From NCBI RefSeq assembly GCF_003347665.1, contig NZ_QDGA01000021.1:23727-87726 (forward strand): a stretch of DNA of 64,000 bases, given 5' to 3'. Below the pieces are notes generated by a model that was given only the letters and a program-made list of their open reading frames with translations, made no database searches and was not told where the DNA came from. The position numbers and the translations under genes were made by a program. Shown in pieces: positions 34,343 to 43,115 of the stretch. The stretch comes from Microvirga calopogonii. Its GTDB lineage: Bacteria; Pseudomonadota; Alphaproteobacteria; Rhizobiales; Beijerinckiaceae. Within the stretch, counting starts at the first letter, position 1. Each line of letters opens with the position of its first letter.

Positions 34343-35388
34343 CGCGGGTCTCGCTCGCAGTAAAGATGGGATCGGTCCAAGTCCTGCGGGCGTTCGACCC
34401 CCATCCAGGCTGAGACAGCTGCGATCTCGTCCAACCATGCCTGCATGACCTCCCCCGCCCCGCTCTGACCTGCCGCCACCAGAGCCGTCACGAAGGGGCG
34501 CACGGCCACCGCCATGGAGGCACCGAGGCACAAGGCCTTGATTACGTCCGTTCCCCTGCGTACACCGCCATCCAGGAGAAGCGGAGCCCGCCCGGCCTGT
34601 CGGCCCATCCCGTGCAGCGCATCCGATGATCGGATCCATTCGTCAGTCTGCCGGAGACCGATGTTGGACACCATGATCGCGCTACATCCGGCCTCGAGAA
34701 CCCGATGCGCGTCGCTCTTCGACAGGATACCCTTTGCAACCACGTCGATGCCGCTGCGTTTGGCATGCGCTACGACAGATGCGAAATCCTCACAGGACCA
34801 TTGGGGAAATGACGGTAGCGCCATGACCCCAGGCTCATCGGATCCGATGGTGGTCCATCCGCGTGCTTTGATCTCGGCCGCGACGCTGTACCCGCCTGGC
34901 TGCAGCCCGGGCCTTGGATGCGTCGGGGCAAGCACGGTCACGACGACGACCGTGACCCCGCAGCGCGCGGCCAGATCGATGAGGTCGAACGTGCGACGAA
35001 CAGGCCCAGCAGCCCTGAGCTGGAGCCACGACTGCGACCACACCTTCGTGATTTCCAAAAGAGGTGTCACCGTCTCCTCGGATACGATCAGGGGAAGTCT
35101 TGCCTTGGCGCAGGCGTCGGCAAGCGGAAGAATGCCATCGGTGTGGAAAATTCGGTCGCCCGCAAAAGCGCCAACCGCGAGTGGCGCCGCAAAGGACTGC
35201 CCTAGCAACGTCGTCTCCATGGATATGCCAGTGGCACCCGTGAGGACGCGCGGGACAAGCCGATACTGCTCCAAGGCCTTCTGGTTCCCGTCAGGTCCGG
35301 CATCCTGTTCTCCCTGTCGACCCAGGAGATACTTGACAAGCGGATCCCCCAGCTTTTCGCGAGCTGACTGCTCGAATGGCAACATCAT
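34339..35388 (-). CDS. FMN-dependent alpha-hydroxyacid oxidase homolog lacking catalytic His
   Basis: About 349 residues, FMN TIM barrel. FMN/phosphate features 'VVAKGILSKSDA' (K219) and 'LLLDGGVRRGTDVIKAL' are present. In the active-site motif normally 'SNHGxRQLD' this protein reads 'SNIGLRQTDEW': the proton-abstracting His is Ile243, while Arg246 is kept. The 'TPVxGRR' substrate loop is also altered ('VLAPTHPRPG'). Two ATGs in a row (35388, 35385); the first overlaps the ATPase stop as ATGA and is preferred. It is unlikely to be a normal lactate or glycolate oxidase. Confidence 0.78.
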   Translation of the reverse strand: MMLPFEQSAREKLGDPLVKYLLGRQGEQDAGPDGNQKALEQYRLVPRVLTGATGISMETTLLGQSFAAPLAVGAFAGDRIFHTDGILPLADACAKARLPLIVSEETVTPLLEITKVWSQSWLQLRAAGPVRRTFDLIDLAARCGVTVVVVTVLAPTHPRPGLQPGGYSVAAEIKARGWTTIGSDEPGVMALPSFPQWSCEDFASVVAHAKRSGIDVVAKGILSKSDAHRVLEAGCSAIMVSNIGLRQTDEWIRSSDALHGMGRQAGRAPLLLDGGVRRGTDVIKALCLGASMAVAVRPFVTALVAAGQSGAGEVMQAWLDEIAAVSAWMGVERPQDLDRSHLYCERDPR

Positions 35389-36904
35389 GAAGTCGCGTCC
35401 TCTAGGTGGTGGTCGCGCTCCTGGCGCAGGAATGCCGCGAACTCGGGCGTCCGGGGGCACTGGAGAATGTCTGGGCTCCCCTGCTCGATCAGCGTGCCGC
35501 CTTGAAGGAAGACGACGCGATCGGCGACGCTCGATGCGAAGGCCACATCATGGGTGCTGATGACCAGCGTGATCCCGGTTTGGGCCAGCTTGCGGATGGT
35601 CTGGTTCACCTCTCGAACAAGTTCTGGGTCCAGAGCAGAAGTCGGCTCGTCGAAGAGGATGAGTTCGGGGTTGGCCGCGAGAGCCCTCGCAATCGCGACG
35701 CGTTGCTGCTGCCCTCCCGACAATTCGTGCGGCAGATGATGCTTGAAGGCAGACAGTCCGACCGTATCCAGCGCTGCACCGGCAGTTGCACGAGCATCCT
35801 GTCGCGACTTCTTCTGAACGATCGTCGGGATAGTCATCACGTTCTCCTCGGCGCTCAGATGGTCGAACAACGCGAAGTGCTGAAATACGATGCCGACTTT
35901 GGAAGCCGCGCGGTCGCGAGGAAGATGCCGCGCCGGAAGAGGAATCCCGTTCGCGTCCTTGCCGATCCGTTTGCCGCTGACACGGATATCGCCGTTCTCG
36001 ACCGGGGTCAGTGCGACGATCGACTTGAGCAGCGTGCTTTTGCCGGATCCCGAGCGCCGAGGAGAGCCACGACCTCTCCGCGATTCACCCTCAGCGAGAC
36101 GTCTTTCAGAACCGCTTTGCCATTGTAGCCGACTTTCAGGTTCTCGACGGCCAGCGCCGGCGGACCTGACATTGACGGCTTGTCTGCAAGGACCGGCTTC
36201 GCGATGGGAGCCATGATGGCCTCGCGTTCCATATTTCGCTTGACCCTGCGAGCCCGCATATCCAGAGCGAAACGACTTTCCAGCCGCCATTGGATACCAG
36301 CAATACAGGTCGAGAGCGCGACATAGATCATGCCTGAAGCCATCAACACGGGTATGAACAGGAAGTTTTCCGATACGATGGTCTGACTGCGCAGAGTCAG
36401 TTCGTTCACGCCAACCACAGAGGCCTGAGCCGTAGACTTCAGAAGCCCGACCGCCTCATTGCCAAGAGTCGGCATGATGGCGCGAAGAGCCTGGGGAAGG
36501 ACCACGTGGATCATCTCGGCCGTACGGCTGAACCCGAAGGCCTGCGCGGCCATTCTCTGATTACGGTCAACCGACGAGATGCCCCCTCTGATGATCTCGG
36601 CGCAGTAGGCGGTTTCGTTGATCATGAGTGCCAGAAGGGCACTCATGAACGGAGATAACCGGATACCGAACTGAGGCAGGACGTTGAAGAGAAGGATGAG
36701 TTGCAGGAGGACAGGCGTTCCGCGCAGGAGGTAGATGTATGCCTGCACGGGAAGCCGGATCCATGCATGCGGCGACATGCTCGCGAGTGCGACAAAGAAG
36801 CCGATGACGACCCCGCCGACAAGTGCCCCGATCATCAACTGGATGGCTACGAGTGCGCCTTGCCAGAGGAAGGGAAACGTCAAGTAGTGCAGGAACGTTT
36901 GCAT
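35385..36904 (-). pseudogene. Amino-acid ABC permease-ATPase fusion, frameshifted in Walker A
   Basis: The frame from 36904 encodes a HisM/GlnP-type permease ('LLRGTPVLLQLILLFNVLPQ', EAA-like 'AAQAFGFSRTAEMIHVVLPQ'). It runs without a stop through a linker into the ATPase start ('LAVENLKVGYNGKAVL', 'GEVVALLGA'). Near 36053 the frame is lost. The ATPase continues in the next frame as 'GSGKSTLLKS', with signature 'LSGGQQQRVAIARA', Walker B 'ELILFDEPTSALDP' and H-loop 'ISTHDV'. Adding one base would restore 'LLGASGSGKST' and give a 506-residue protein. It is either a true knockout or a one-base sequence error. Confidence 0.8.
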
Positions 36905-36933
36905 CGTTCATCCTATCTCTACGGTTCGCGTGA

Positions 36934-37815
36934 TCAGCCGAAAATCTCGACTGGCCGCTCGGCGTGACCGCCTTGGCCCCATTTTTCGAGGAGCTTCTTC
37001 TCGACACCCGTTGCCTGAAGAACCTTGAATGCGTCGCGAAGGGCATCCTTCAATTCGACGTTGGTCTTCGCGACCGGATATCCGTTGCGAATGGGCAGAT
37101 CGATGTTGAACGCCATCTCCAGCTTCGAATCGCCGGCCACCAATGCTCTCGCCACGGCCAGCGAGGTAATATGAATGTCGGCCCGACCGCTCTGCACGGT
37201 CTGAATCGCATTGTCGGTATTCTGGACGAGAAGAAGTTCCACCTTCGGCTTGCCGGCCTTCTCGCAGAGAGCCGTCTGCTGCGGCACGACGTTGACCGCT
37301 TCATAGGTTCCGGCCGCGGCTGCCACCGTCGCGCCGCAAAGACTATCCAGAGACGTCAGCTTCTTAGGATTGCCGGTCGGCACGACGGCGCCGTTGATCA
37401 CCTGATAGGTGGAGATAAAGCTTACCTGCTGTGTGCGCTGTTCGGTGACATAGAGAGAAGGGCCCATATCAACGCGACCGCTCGCGATCGACGTCACGAG
37501 AACGTTGAACGAACCCATCTGGAAGTCGTAAGTGAAGCCAAGGCATGCACCGATGCGATCGAATAGGTCGGGATCAAGACCTTCGAGCTTGTTGGGATCG
37601 GCAGCGGTCGGAGACTGAAAGCCCTTGTTGTAACCACCGAGCCCTATGACGAGCTTCTTCCCGGCCAGTGCGGGATATTTGGCCTGAAGAGCTTTACACT
37701 CGGGCATGGCCGCAAAGGCGGAAGCATCCGGCGCGATTGGCTCGGCCGCCACAGCCACGGAGGCGCCCGATAATGCTGCCGCAAGGATGATGATTGGAAT
37801 GACCAGCTTTTTCAT
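36934..37815 (-). CDS. Amino-acid-type ABC transporter substrate-binding protein
   Basis: About 293 residues. Signal peptide 'MKKLVIPIIILAAALSGASV' with cleavage after 'VAVAA', then a family 3 solute-binding fold ('LEGLDPDLFDRIGACLGFTY', 'GRVDMGPSLYVTEQR', 'LCGATVAAAAGTYEAV'). A pair of Cys (in 'MPECKAL' and 'GACLGF') may form a disulfide. It leads the operon and has a TCGTATACGA palindrome about 95 bases upstream. The ligand is unknown. Confidence 0.9.
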   Translation of the reverse strand: MKKLVIPIIILAAALSGASVAVAAEPIAPDASAFAAMPECKALQAKYPALAGKKLVIGLGGYNKGFQSPTAADPNKLEGLDPDLFDRIGACLGFTYDFQMGSFNVLVTSIASGRVDMGPSLYVTEQRTQQVSFISTYQVINGAVVPTGNPKKLTSLDSLCGATVAAAAGTYEAVNVVPQQTALCEKAGKPKVELLLVQNTDNAIQTVQSGRADIHITSLAVARALVAGDSKLEMAFNIDLPIRNGYPVAKTNVELKDALRDAFKVLQATGVEKKLLEKWGQGGHAERPVEIFG

Positions 37816-37910
37816 GACATGCTTTCCTGACGCGAGTTGAGGGCCGCAAATGCGGGGCGTACGTGCGTCGACGCCGCCATCCGAGAAGTCTATTTAGGAT
37901 GTTTGTCTAA

Positions 37911-37920
37911 TCGTATACGA
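37911..37920. promoter_or_regulatory. GntR-type operator, copy 1
   Basis: Perfect 10-bp palindrome TCGTATACGA, 95 bases upstream of the substrate-binding protein gene. An identical copy at 39399-39408 lies upstream of ridA. Two identical palindromes in front of two units of one locus that encodes a GntR regulator make these its probable operators. Confidence 0.7.
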
Positions 37921-37988
37921 AGCAAGCATCGTCCTGGACGGATTGTCGAGTGCATAATTTGAGCATTGATGCCTTCTAAGCTGGCACT

Positions 37989-38972
37989 TCAGTAACCAGC
38001 TTGGCGATCCACTTCGTTGATGAGATCCTGACCGCGGGCAAAGCGGGCAACGTTCTCGACGAATATGTCGAGACAGGCACTGATGTAGGTGGTATGATCG
38101 TCGAGACAGCAATGCGGCGTGATCACCAGCCTCGGGCAATCCCAAAGGGAATGGGAGATGGGCAGTGGCTCTTCGGGAAACACGTCGAGTACCGCGCCCG
38201 ATAATTCGCCGGATCGCAAGCGCGCTTCGAGTGCCTGATAATCGAACACGCCGGCACGCCCGACATTGATGATTCCACATTTCGGCTTCAGCCGGGCAAG
38301 CCTGCCCGCGCTCATCAGATTGCGCGTGCCTTGGGTCAGCGGAAGCGTGCACACCACAAGGTCAGCTCGCTCAAGGAGCTGGTCGAGATGCTCGACAGGA
38401 TACAATTCATCCAAATCCTTGTGCGGAGAGCCGGATCGCGTGACGCCGATGACATGAGCCCCTTGGGATCGCAAGGTGCGCGCGGCTGCGGAACCGATGG
38501 AACCGACGCCCAGCATCAGGATCGTTTGCCCAGCAATCGTCCCGCCAAACCTCGGGGCCCAGACACAATGCGCTTTGTCGGTCACAAACTGGGGAATGTT
38601 GAAATTGAGCATGAGCGCGGCGCAGAGGATGAATTCAGCACCCTTGGCCGCGTGGACCCCTGAGGCATTGGCGAGCGAAACATCCGCCGGCAAGTGATCG
38701 AGATAAGCCTCGACGCCCGCCGAGATTGTCTGCACGAAGCGAAGGTTCGGGTTCGCGGCCCTTGCCTCGGCAATATTCATCTTGCGGCAGGCGAGAAGGA
38801 TATCGGCATCATGCCCAACAGGCTCGCTCTGGCCTGTGTTATTGATACTGATGGCCGCTGAGACACCTGTGATGCCATTCAAACGCTGTCGCAGCGCTTG
38901 CTCCTCAACCATCAGTGAGGGAGCGGTTGGGTCGTTTTCGATGTGAATGCGCAGATGAGAAGGCATTGTCAT
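37989..38972 (-). CDS. D-2-hydroxyacid dehydrogenase family protein
   Basis: About 327 residues. The NAD domain has 'LMLGVGSIGSAAARTL'. Catalytic residues are Arg in 'INVGRAGVFDYQAL', Glu in 'LDVFPEEPLP' and His in 'VITPHCCLD'. The start is fixed by the ATGA overlap with ridA (38972); the open frame upstream belongs to ridA DNA. It would reduce or oxidise a 2-keto/2-hydroxy acid. With RidA, which hydrolyses enamines to keto acids, it suggests an amino acid- or imine-derived intermediate. Confidence 0.87.
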   Translation of the reverse strand: MTMPSHLRIHIENDPTAPSLMVEEQALRQRLNGITGVSAAISINNTGQSEPVGHDADILLACRKMNIAEARAANPNLRFVQTISAGVEAYLDHLPADVSLANASGVHAAKGAEFILCAALMLNFNIPQFVTDKAHCVWAPRFGGTIAGQTILMLGVGSIGSAAARTLRSQGAHVIGVTRSGSPHKDLDELYPVEHLDQLLERADLVVCTLPLTQGTRNLMSAGRLARLKPKCGIINVGRAGVFDYQALEARLRSGELSGAVLDVFPEEPLPISHSLWDCPRLVITPHCCLDDHTTYISACLDIFVENVARFARGQDLINEVDRQAGY

Positions 38973-39364
38973 ACGGCCACCGCGATGGCATCCATTTCTA
39001 CGAGAAGGCTTGGGTTGTTCAAGGTGATGCCCACCGTTGCACGTGCCGGGAAAGGCGCGTCGAAGAACTCGGTGTAAACGGCATTCATCGCGTCGAAACA
39101 ACCAACGTCGGTGAGGAAGATACCGACCTTGCCGATATTCCCCATGGTGAGGCCGGCGGCTTCAACCAGCATCCTGATATTCATCAGAACCTGACGCGTC
39201 TGGGTCGCGACATCATCGCCCATGATCGCTCCTGTCGTCGGATCGATAGCGACTTGGCCTGAGATGAAGAGCATGTTGCCAAGGCGCACGGCAGGCGAGA
39301 GCGGCGCGGGTCCCATTAGGCGATCCTCTAGCTTCGTCTTCGGGTAGGCAATTGGGACCCGCAT
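38969..39364 (-). CDS. RidA/YjgF-family enamine/imine deaminase
   Basis: About 131 residues. The substrate-carboxylate Arg R108 ('FPARATVG') and E123 ('LVEMDAIAV') are in place, with 'LFISGQVAIDPTTG' near the N-terminus. It is first in a two-gene unit with the D-2-hydroxyacid dehydrogenase, downstream of the palindrome TCGTATACGA at 39399-39408. Confidence 0.9.
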   Translation of the reverse strand: MRVPIAYPKTKLEDRLMGPAPLSPAVRLGNMLFISGQVAIDPTTGAIMGDDVATQTRQVLMNIRMLVEAAGLTMGNIGKVGIFLTDVGCFDAMNAVYTEFFDAPFPARATVGITLNNPSLLVEMDAIAVAV

Positions 39365-39398
39365 CAGTTGTTATCCTCATGGTAGGGAGTTCGTATTT

Positions 39399-39408
39399 TC
39401 GTATACGA
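39399..39408. promoter_or_regulatory. GntR-type operator, copy 2
   Basis: Identical to the palindrome at 37911-37920 and placed 35 bases upstream of ridA, so both units of the locus share the site. Confidence 0.7.
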
Positions 39409-39535
39409 TCTGGATTTGGCTCGAAAGTGATGTTTGCCCCTAGATGCCTCTCGGAACATCATCTGCTGCGCAAATTTCAAGCAGGGGCTTTGGCATAGTG
39501 CTTGCATAGCCTCAGGCGGTTCATTCGAGGTTCTC

Positions 39536-39700
39536 ATGTTGAATAGATTACGCCATTGGCTAGATGCGCTGCTTGCAGCCGAGCAACGCGGCGATGAGAA
39601 GGGTTATACGATTGCGTCAGGTGGAGGCGTTTGCTTAATCTGGCTTCACGATCAGAGCGTAGCTGCTGAACCCAAGAGGCTTAAGTCGTCGTCAGAATGA
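39536..39700 (+). CDS. Small hypothetical protein (54 residues)
   Basis: Starts 'MLNRLRHWLDALLAAEQRGD' with GAGG five bases ahead of the ATG, and ends 'AAEPKRLKSSSE'. An amphipathic N-terminal helix and 'GGGVCLIWL' are the only features. No family recognised. It is isolated between ridA and transposase debris. Confidence 0.4.
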   Translation: MLNRLRHWLDALLAAEQRGDEKGYTIASGGGVCLIWLHDQSVAAEPKRLKSSSE

Positions 39701-39834
39701 TGCTATGTATGAGAGCGGCGCGCTTGTTCATGAAGGGTCGACTGGAATGAGTTAGAATCTAGGTCGGCCTCGAACCGGGCTCTGTCGCAATTGCTGACTA
39801 AGAACGAGAAGATCCTGGAGCGGCTCGAAGCTAC

Positions 39835-40056
39835 GTATGCGGCAATCCGCTCGAACCGCTCGGCGAGCGACCGTTGATGAGTGCAGGCGTACTTCGCCTG
39901 CCTTTTGCGTATCATGTGGACCATCTCAGTCCCACCCAGGATTAGCTGGGCGCTACTTGTCACCTTGAACCCGAGCATGCATTGAACCCGCCTCTTTGTA
40001 GCAAGATGACCCTGCTCGATACGGTTATTAAGATCCGCACTCTCCCGAATGCGTAT
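39835..40056 (-). pseudogene. IS6-family transposase C-terminal remnant
   Basis: The minus-strand frame reads 'SADLNNRIEQGHLATKRRV', 'CMLGFKVTSSAQLILGGTEM' and 'VHMIRKRQAKY', the C-terminal DDE end of IS6/IS26-type transposases. The N-terminal two thirds are missing. Confidence 0.65.
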
Positions 40057-40634
40057 AGGTTTCGGCTTTCTGTCTTTCGGTGCGGCCTTGGCGTAGCCGC
40101 CGGCCATCTGCATCACCGCGGGCAACTGACCCATCATGGAGGCCAACATGACTGCTGCCTTCGATATCTAGGCTGGGCAGCGATGCACGTCTGACGTCAG
40201 CCCTCAGGGTACGCTCACCCGCTCGGAGATCAGTTTGAGAGCGTAGCGTGGCACTCTGAGTATAATTAGAAAGGACATGTGATCCTACACGTCCGCCCCA
40301 GGTCAAAGTGGCTCCGACAACTTTGCGATCACTGCGACGGGGCAGAGCAGGATCACCGATCGATCAAGATGCCTGCCCTTGAATACGCCGCCCTCCGCTC
40401 TTGTGACCGAAGTCCTGACAGCTGATACTCTGAACCTAAATGCTTGCAACAGGCTCTTACCAGGTCACTCTTCACCAACTGTCCGCCAGTGAATATCGCG
40501 AGTTCCGCGATCGCGCCTTCTGTTCCCGGCGCGATGCGGAGGTTCTAGACATTGGGGCTTAGGTTGCACGGTTGTGACGGTTGCGGCCACTATGCTTGGT
40601 CGACGCCACGTTGACCGTCCCATCGATCAGCTTC
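40057..40634. other. Degenerate insertion-sequence debris
   Basis: No intact gene. On the minus strand near 40561-40625 'LIDGTVNVASTKHSGRNR' resembles a transposase active-site segment but ends at once; the rest is unrecognisable. Confidence 0.4.
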
Positions 40635-42188
40635 TTACGGCTTTTGGGTCGACAAACGAATGACGTTCCATGAGGCCGGAGCGAGCTTGGCCCGCACCCG
40701 TTCTCCCCAGATCTCGACACCCTCCAGAGGAGCAGGCGCTATCGTATCCGGCGCCTCCTTGGAGTTGACCGCCATCAGATCATCGTTGCGAAGCTGGTGG
40801 GCTTCCTTGACTGTAAGGCCCTCGAAGCCGCGCACGAGTGCTTCCATCGAAAGGCTCGCGTCGAGGCTGCGGTTGAGCGCGAAGATGGTGATGCAATCCT
40901 CGTCGTGGTTGTGAACCACCGACAACTTGAGGTAGGGCACTGCCGAAAGCGGGAACCGAAGATCGGCTGTTCCGCGTGGATCGTAGTACGTCGTCTCATA
41001 GGTGGGCGAGACCACCTTCGTTTGCAGCACAGTGCCGCGGCCGAGAGTACTCATGTCCTTGAACGGATAGAAGATTGTCTGCCGCCAGGCAGGTCCACCG
41101 GTCTCGGTCATGATGGGCGCAATAGCGTTCACCAACTGCGCCAAGCAGGCCGATTTAACCCGGTCCGCATGGTTGAGCAGGGAGATGCACGCGCCCCCGA
41201 ACGCGAGCGCGTCCTGCATGTTGTAGATCTCCTCGAGAATCTGGGGTGCGACCGGCCATCCGAGTTTCACGCGCCCTTCGTTCTTGCGGCGGGTCCGGTA
41301 CCAGACATTCCACTCGTCGAAGCTCAGCATGATTCGCTTGGGCGAGCGACGCCGGGCTGCGACCGCGTCCGCGATGGCGACAACCTCTTCGATGAAGCTG
41401 TCCATCAGATCCGGGCTTGCAAGGAAGGCCGGCGTGTCGTCCGCATAATTGTTCAGGTACGTATGCAGGGAGATGTACTCGACGTGGTCGAACGAGTGCT
41501 CGAGCACCGTATCCTCCCAGGTGCCGAAGGTCGGCATGTTGCGCGAGGAGGATCCGCAGGCGGCGAGTTCGATGGTCGGATCGATCCATTTCATGAGCTT
41601 GGCGGCCTCGGAGGCGATCCGCCCATATTCCCAGGCGGTCTTGGTCTCCATCTGCCATGGCCCGTCCATCTCATTGCCCAGGCACCAGAACTTCACGTTG
41701 TGCGGCTTCTCCCATCCATGGGAGCGGCGCAGATCCGACAGTTCAGTCCCGCCTGGGAAATTGCAGTATTCCAGCAGGCGACGGGCATCGTCGGGCCCTC
41801 GGGTGCCGAGATTGACGGCCATCATGGGCTCGACGCCGGCCGCCTCACACCAGTCCATGAACTCGTTGGTGCCGAACGTGTTCGGCTCGGTCGACATCCA
41901 AGCAAGGTCAAGCCGACGCGGGCGGTTCTCCACTGGGCCGACGCCATCCTCCCAATTGTATCCGGAGACGAAGTTGCCGCCCGGATAACGGATGATCGTC
42001 GGAGCAAGCTCACGAACGAGTTCAAGGACGTCCCGTCGGAATCCCCGTTCGTCAGCGCTCGGGTGGCCCGGCTCGTAAAGGCCGCCGTAGACGCACCGTC
42101 CCAAGTGCTCGACGAAGGCTCCAAAGAGTCGGGGATCTGTTTCCGCGATGGAGAAATCGCGGTCAATGGTGACTTTGGCTTCTTTCAT
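40635..42188 (-). CDS. abfA: Alpha-L-arabinofuranosidase, GH51
   Basis: About 517 residues. The acid/base E173 is in 'FWCLGNEMDGPW' and the nucleophile E292 in 'MLSFDEWNVWY'; 'FGAFVEHLGRCVYGGLYEPG' is the family N-terminus. There is no signal peptide, so it works on imported arabino-oligosaccharides, releasing arabinofuranose. It is the last gene of an operon with a full Opp/Dpp-type importer, about 65 bases after the ATPase. Confidence 0.93.
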   Translation of the reverse strand: MKEAKVTIDRDFSIAETDPRLFGAFVEHLGRCVYGGLYEPGHPSADERGFRRDVLELVRELAPTIIRYPGGNFVSGYNWEDGVGPVENRPRRLDLAWMSTEPNTFGTNEFMDWCEAAGVEPMMAVNLGTRGPDDARRLLEYCNFPGGTELSDLRRSHGWEKPHNVKFWCLGNEMDGPWQMETKTAWEYGRIASEAAKLMKWIDPTIELAACGSSSRNMPTFGTWEDTVLEHSFDHVEYISLHTYLNNYADDTPAFLASPDLMDSFIEEVVAIADAVAARRRSPKRIMLSFDEWNVWYRTRRKNEGRVKLGWPVAPQILEEIYNMQDALAFGGACISLLNHADRVKSACLAQLVNAIAPIMTETGGPAWRQTIFYPFKDMSTLGRGTVLQTKVVSPTYETTYYDPRGTADLRFPLSAVPYLKLSVVHNHDEDCITIFALNRSLDASLSMEALVRGFEGLTVKEAHQLRNDDLMAVNSKEAPDTIAPAPLEGVEIWGERVRAKLAPASWNVIRLSTQKP

Positions 42189-42254
42189 GGGAGGCTCCGA
42201 TCAGTAAGGCTGCAGGCTCGGTCTGTGTGAACCATCAGGGGAATGAGGATTGAA

Positions 42255-43103
42255 TCAGGTGACGATCGCGGGCATGCCGCCCGTGAAGCTGTCGTCCCGC
42301 CAGGCGTCGTCGACCGACAGCACCCCTTGGCGAAGCTTGATGGAATAGGGATGCTGCGGCGCGGCCAGCACGGTCCGGGCGTCGCCGCCCTCGACCACCC
42401 TGCCCTTCTGCATGATGATCAGACGGTCGCTGATGTAATAGGCGGTCGCCAGATCGTGCGTGATGTAGATGATCGAGACGCCGAATTCGTCGCGAAGCTT
42501 CTTGAACAGGTTGATGACCGTCATGCGCAGCGATGCGTCGATCATCGAGACCGGCTCGTCGGCAACGATCAGGGACGGATTAGACACGAGTGCGCGAGCG
42601 ATCGCGACGCGCTGGAGCTGCCCGCCCGACATTTCATGCGGATAGCGTCCCCGCACCTCCGCGAGCGACAGGCCGACCTTGTGCAGAGCCTCATCCGCCT
42701 TCTCCGCCGCCTGCTCTGACGTCCGGCACTCGGTGAAGCGCTGGGCCGCGCTGAACAGGTAGCGGTCGACGCGCTTCAAGGGGTTGAACGCATCGAACGG
42801 GTTCTGGAAGATCGCCTGAACATGGCTCATGAATTCGAGCCGAGCACGACGGCTGCGAATGTCGCGCAGATTCTTTCCCCGGAAGCGAATCTGCCCGCTC
42901 GTTGGAGCCACACTGTTCAGGATCATGCCCGCGAGGGTCGTCTTCCCGCTGCCCGACTCGCCGATGATGGTGAACACCTCGGCCCTGTCAGCCGCCAGGG
43001 AGAAACTGACATCATTCACGGCATGATTGACCCTCCGTGATACGAAACCGCCTCTCGTGAAGATCTTGTCGACGTGTTCGACCTCAAGAAGGTTTGGCCT
43101 CAT
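42255..43103 (-). CDS. ABC transporter ATPase (OppF/DppF family)
   Basis: About 282 residues. Walker A 'GESGSGKTTLAG', signature 'MSGGQLQRVAIARAL', Walker B 'SLIVADEPVSMID' and H-loop 'YITHDL' are intact. It lacks the long C-terminal oligopeptide-binding tail with Cys residues. It is the second ATPase of the importer; the first starts 12 bases upstream. Confidence 0.9.
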   Translation of the reverse strand: MRPNLLEVEHVDKIFTRGGFVSRRVNHAVNDVSFSLAADRAEVFTIIGESGSGKTTLAGMILNSVAPTSGQIRFRGKNLRDIRSRRARLEFMSHVQAIFQNPFDAFNPLKRVDRYLFSAAQRFTECRTSEQAAEKADEALHKVGLSLAEVRGRYPHEMSGGQLQRVAIARALVSNPSLIVADEPVSMIDASLRMTVINLFKKLRDEFGVSIIYITHDLATAYYISDRLIIMQKGRVVEGGDARTVLAAPQHPYSIKLRQGVLSVDDAWRDDSFTGGMPAIVT

Positions 43104-43115
43104 ACGCTCGCCTCC

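Noticed and set aside
40797..42230. Plus-strand frame of 477 codons
   Set aside because: Antisense shadow of the GH51 gene; the composition is rich in Arg/His/Asp without motifs.
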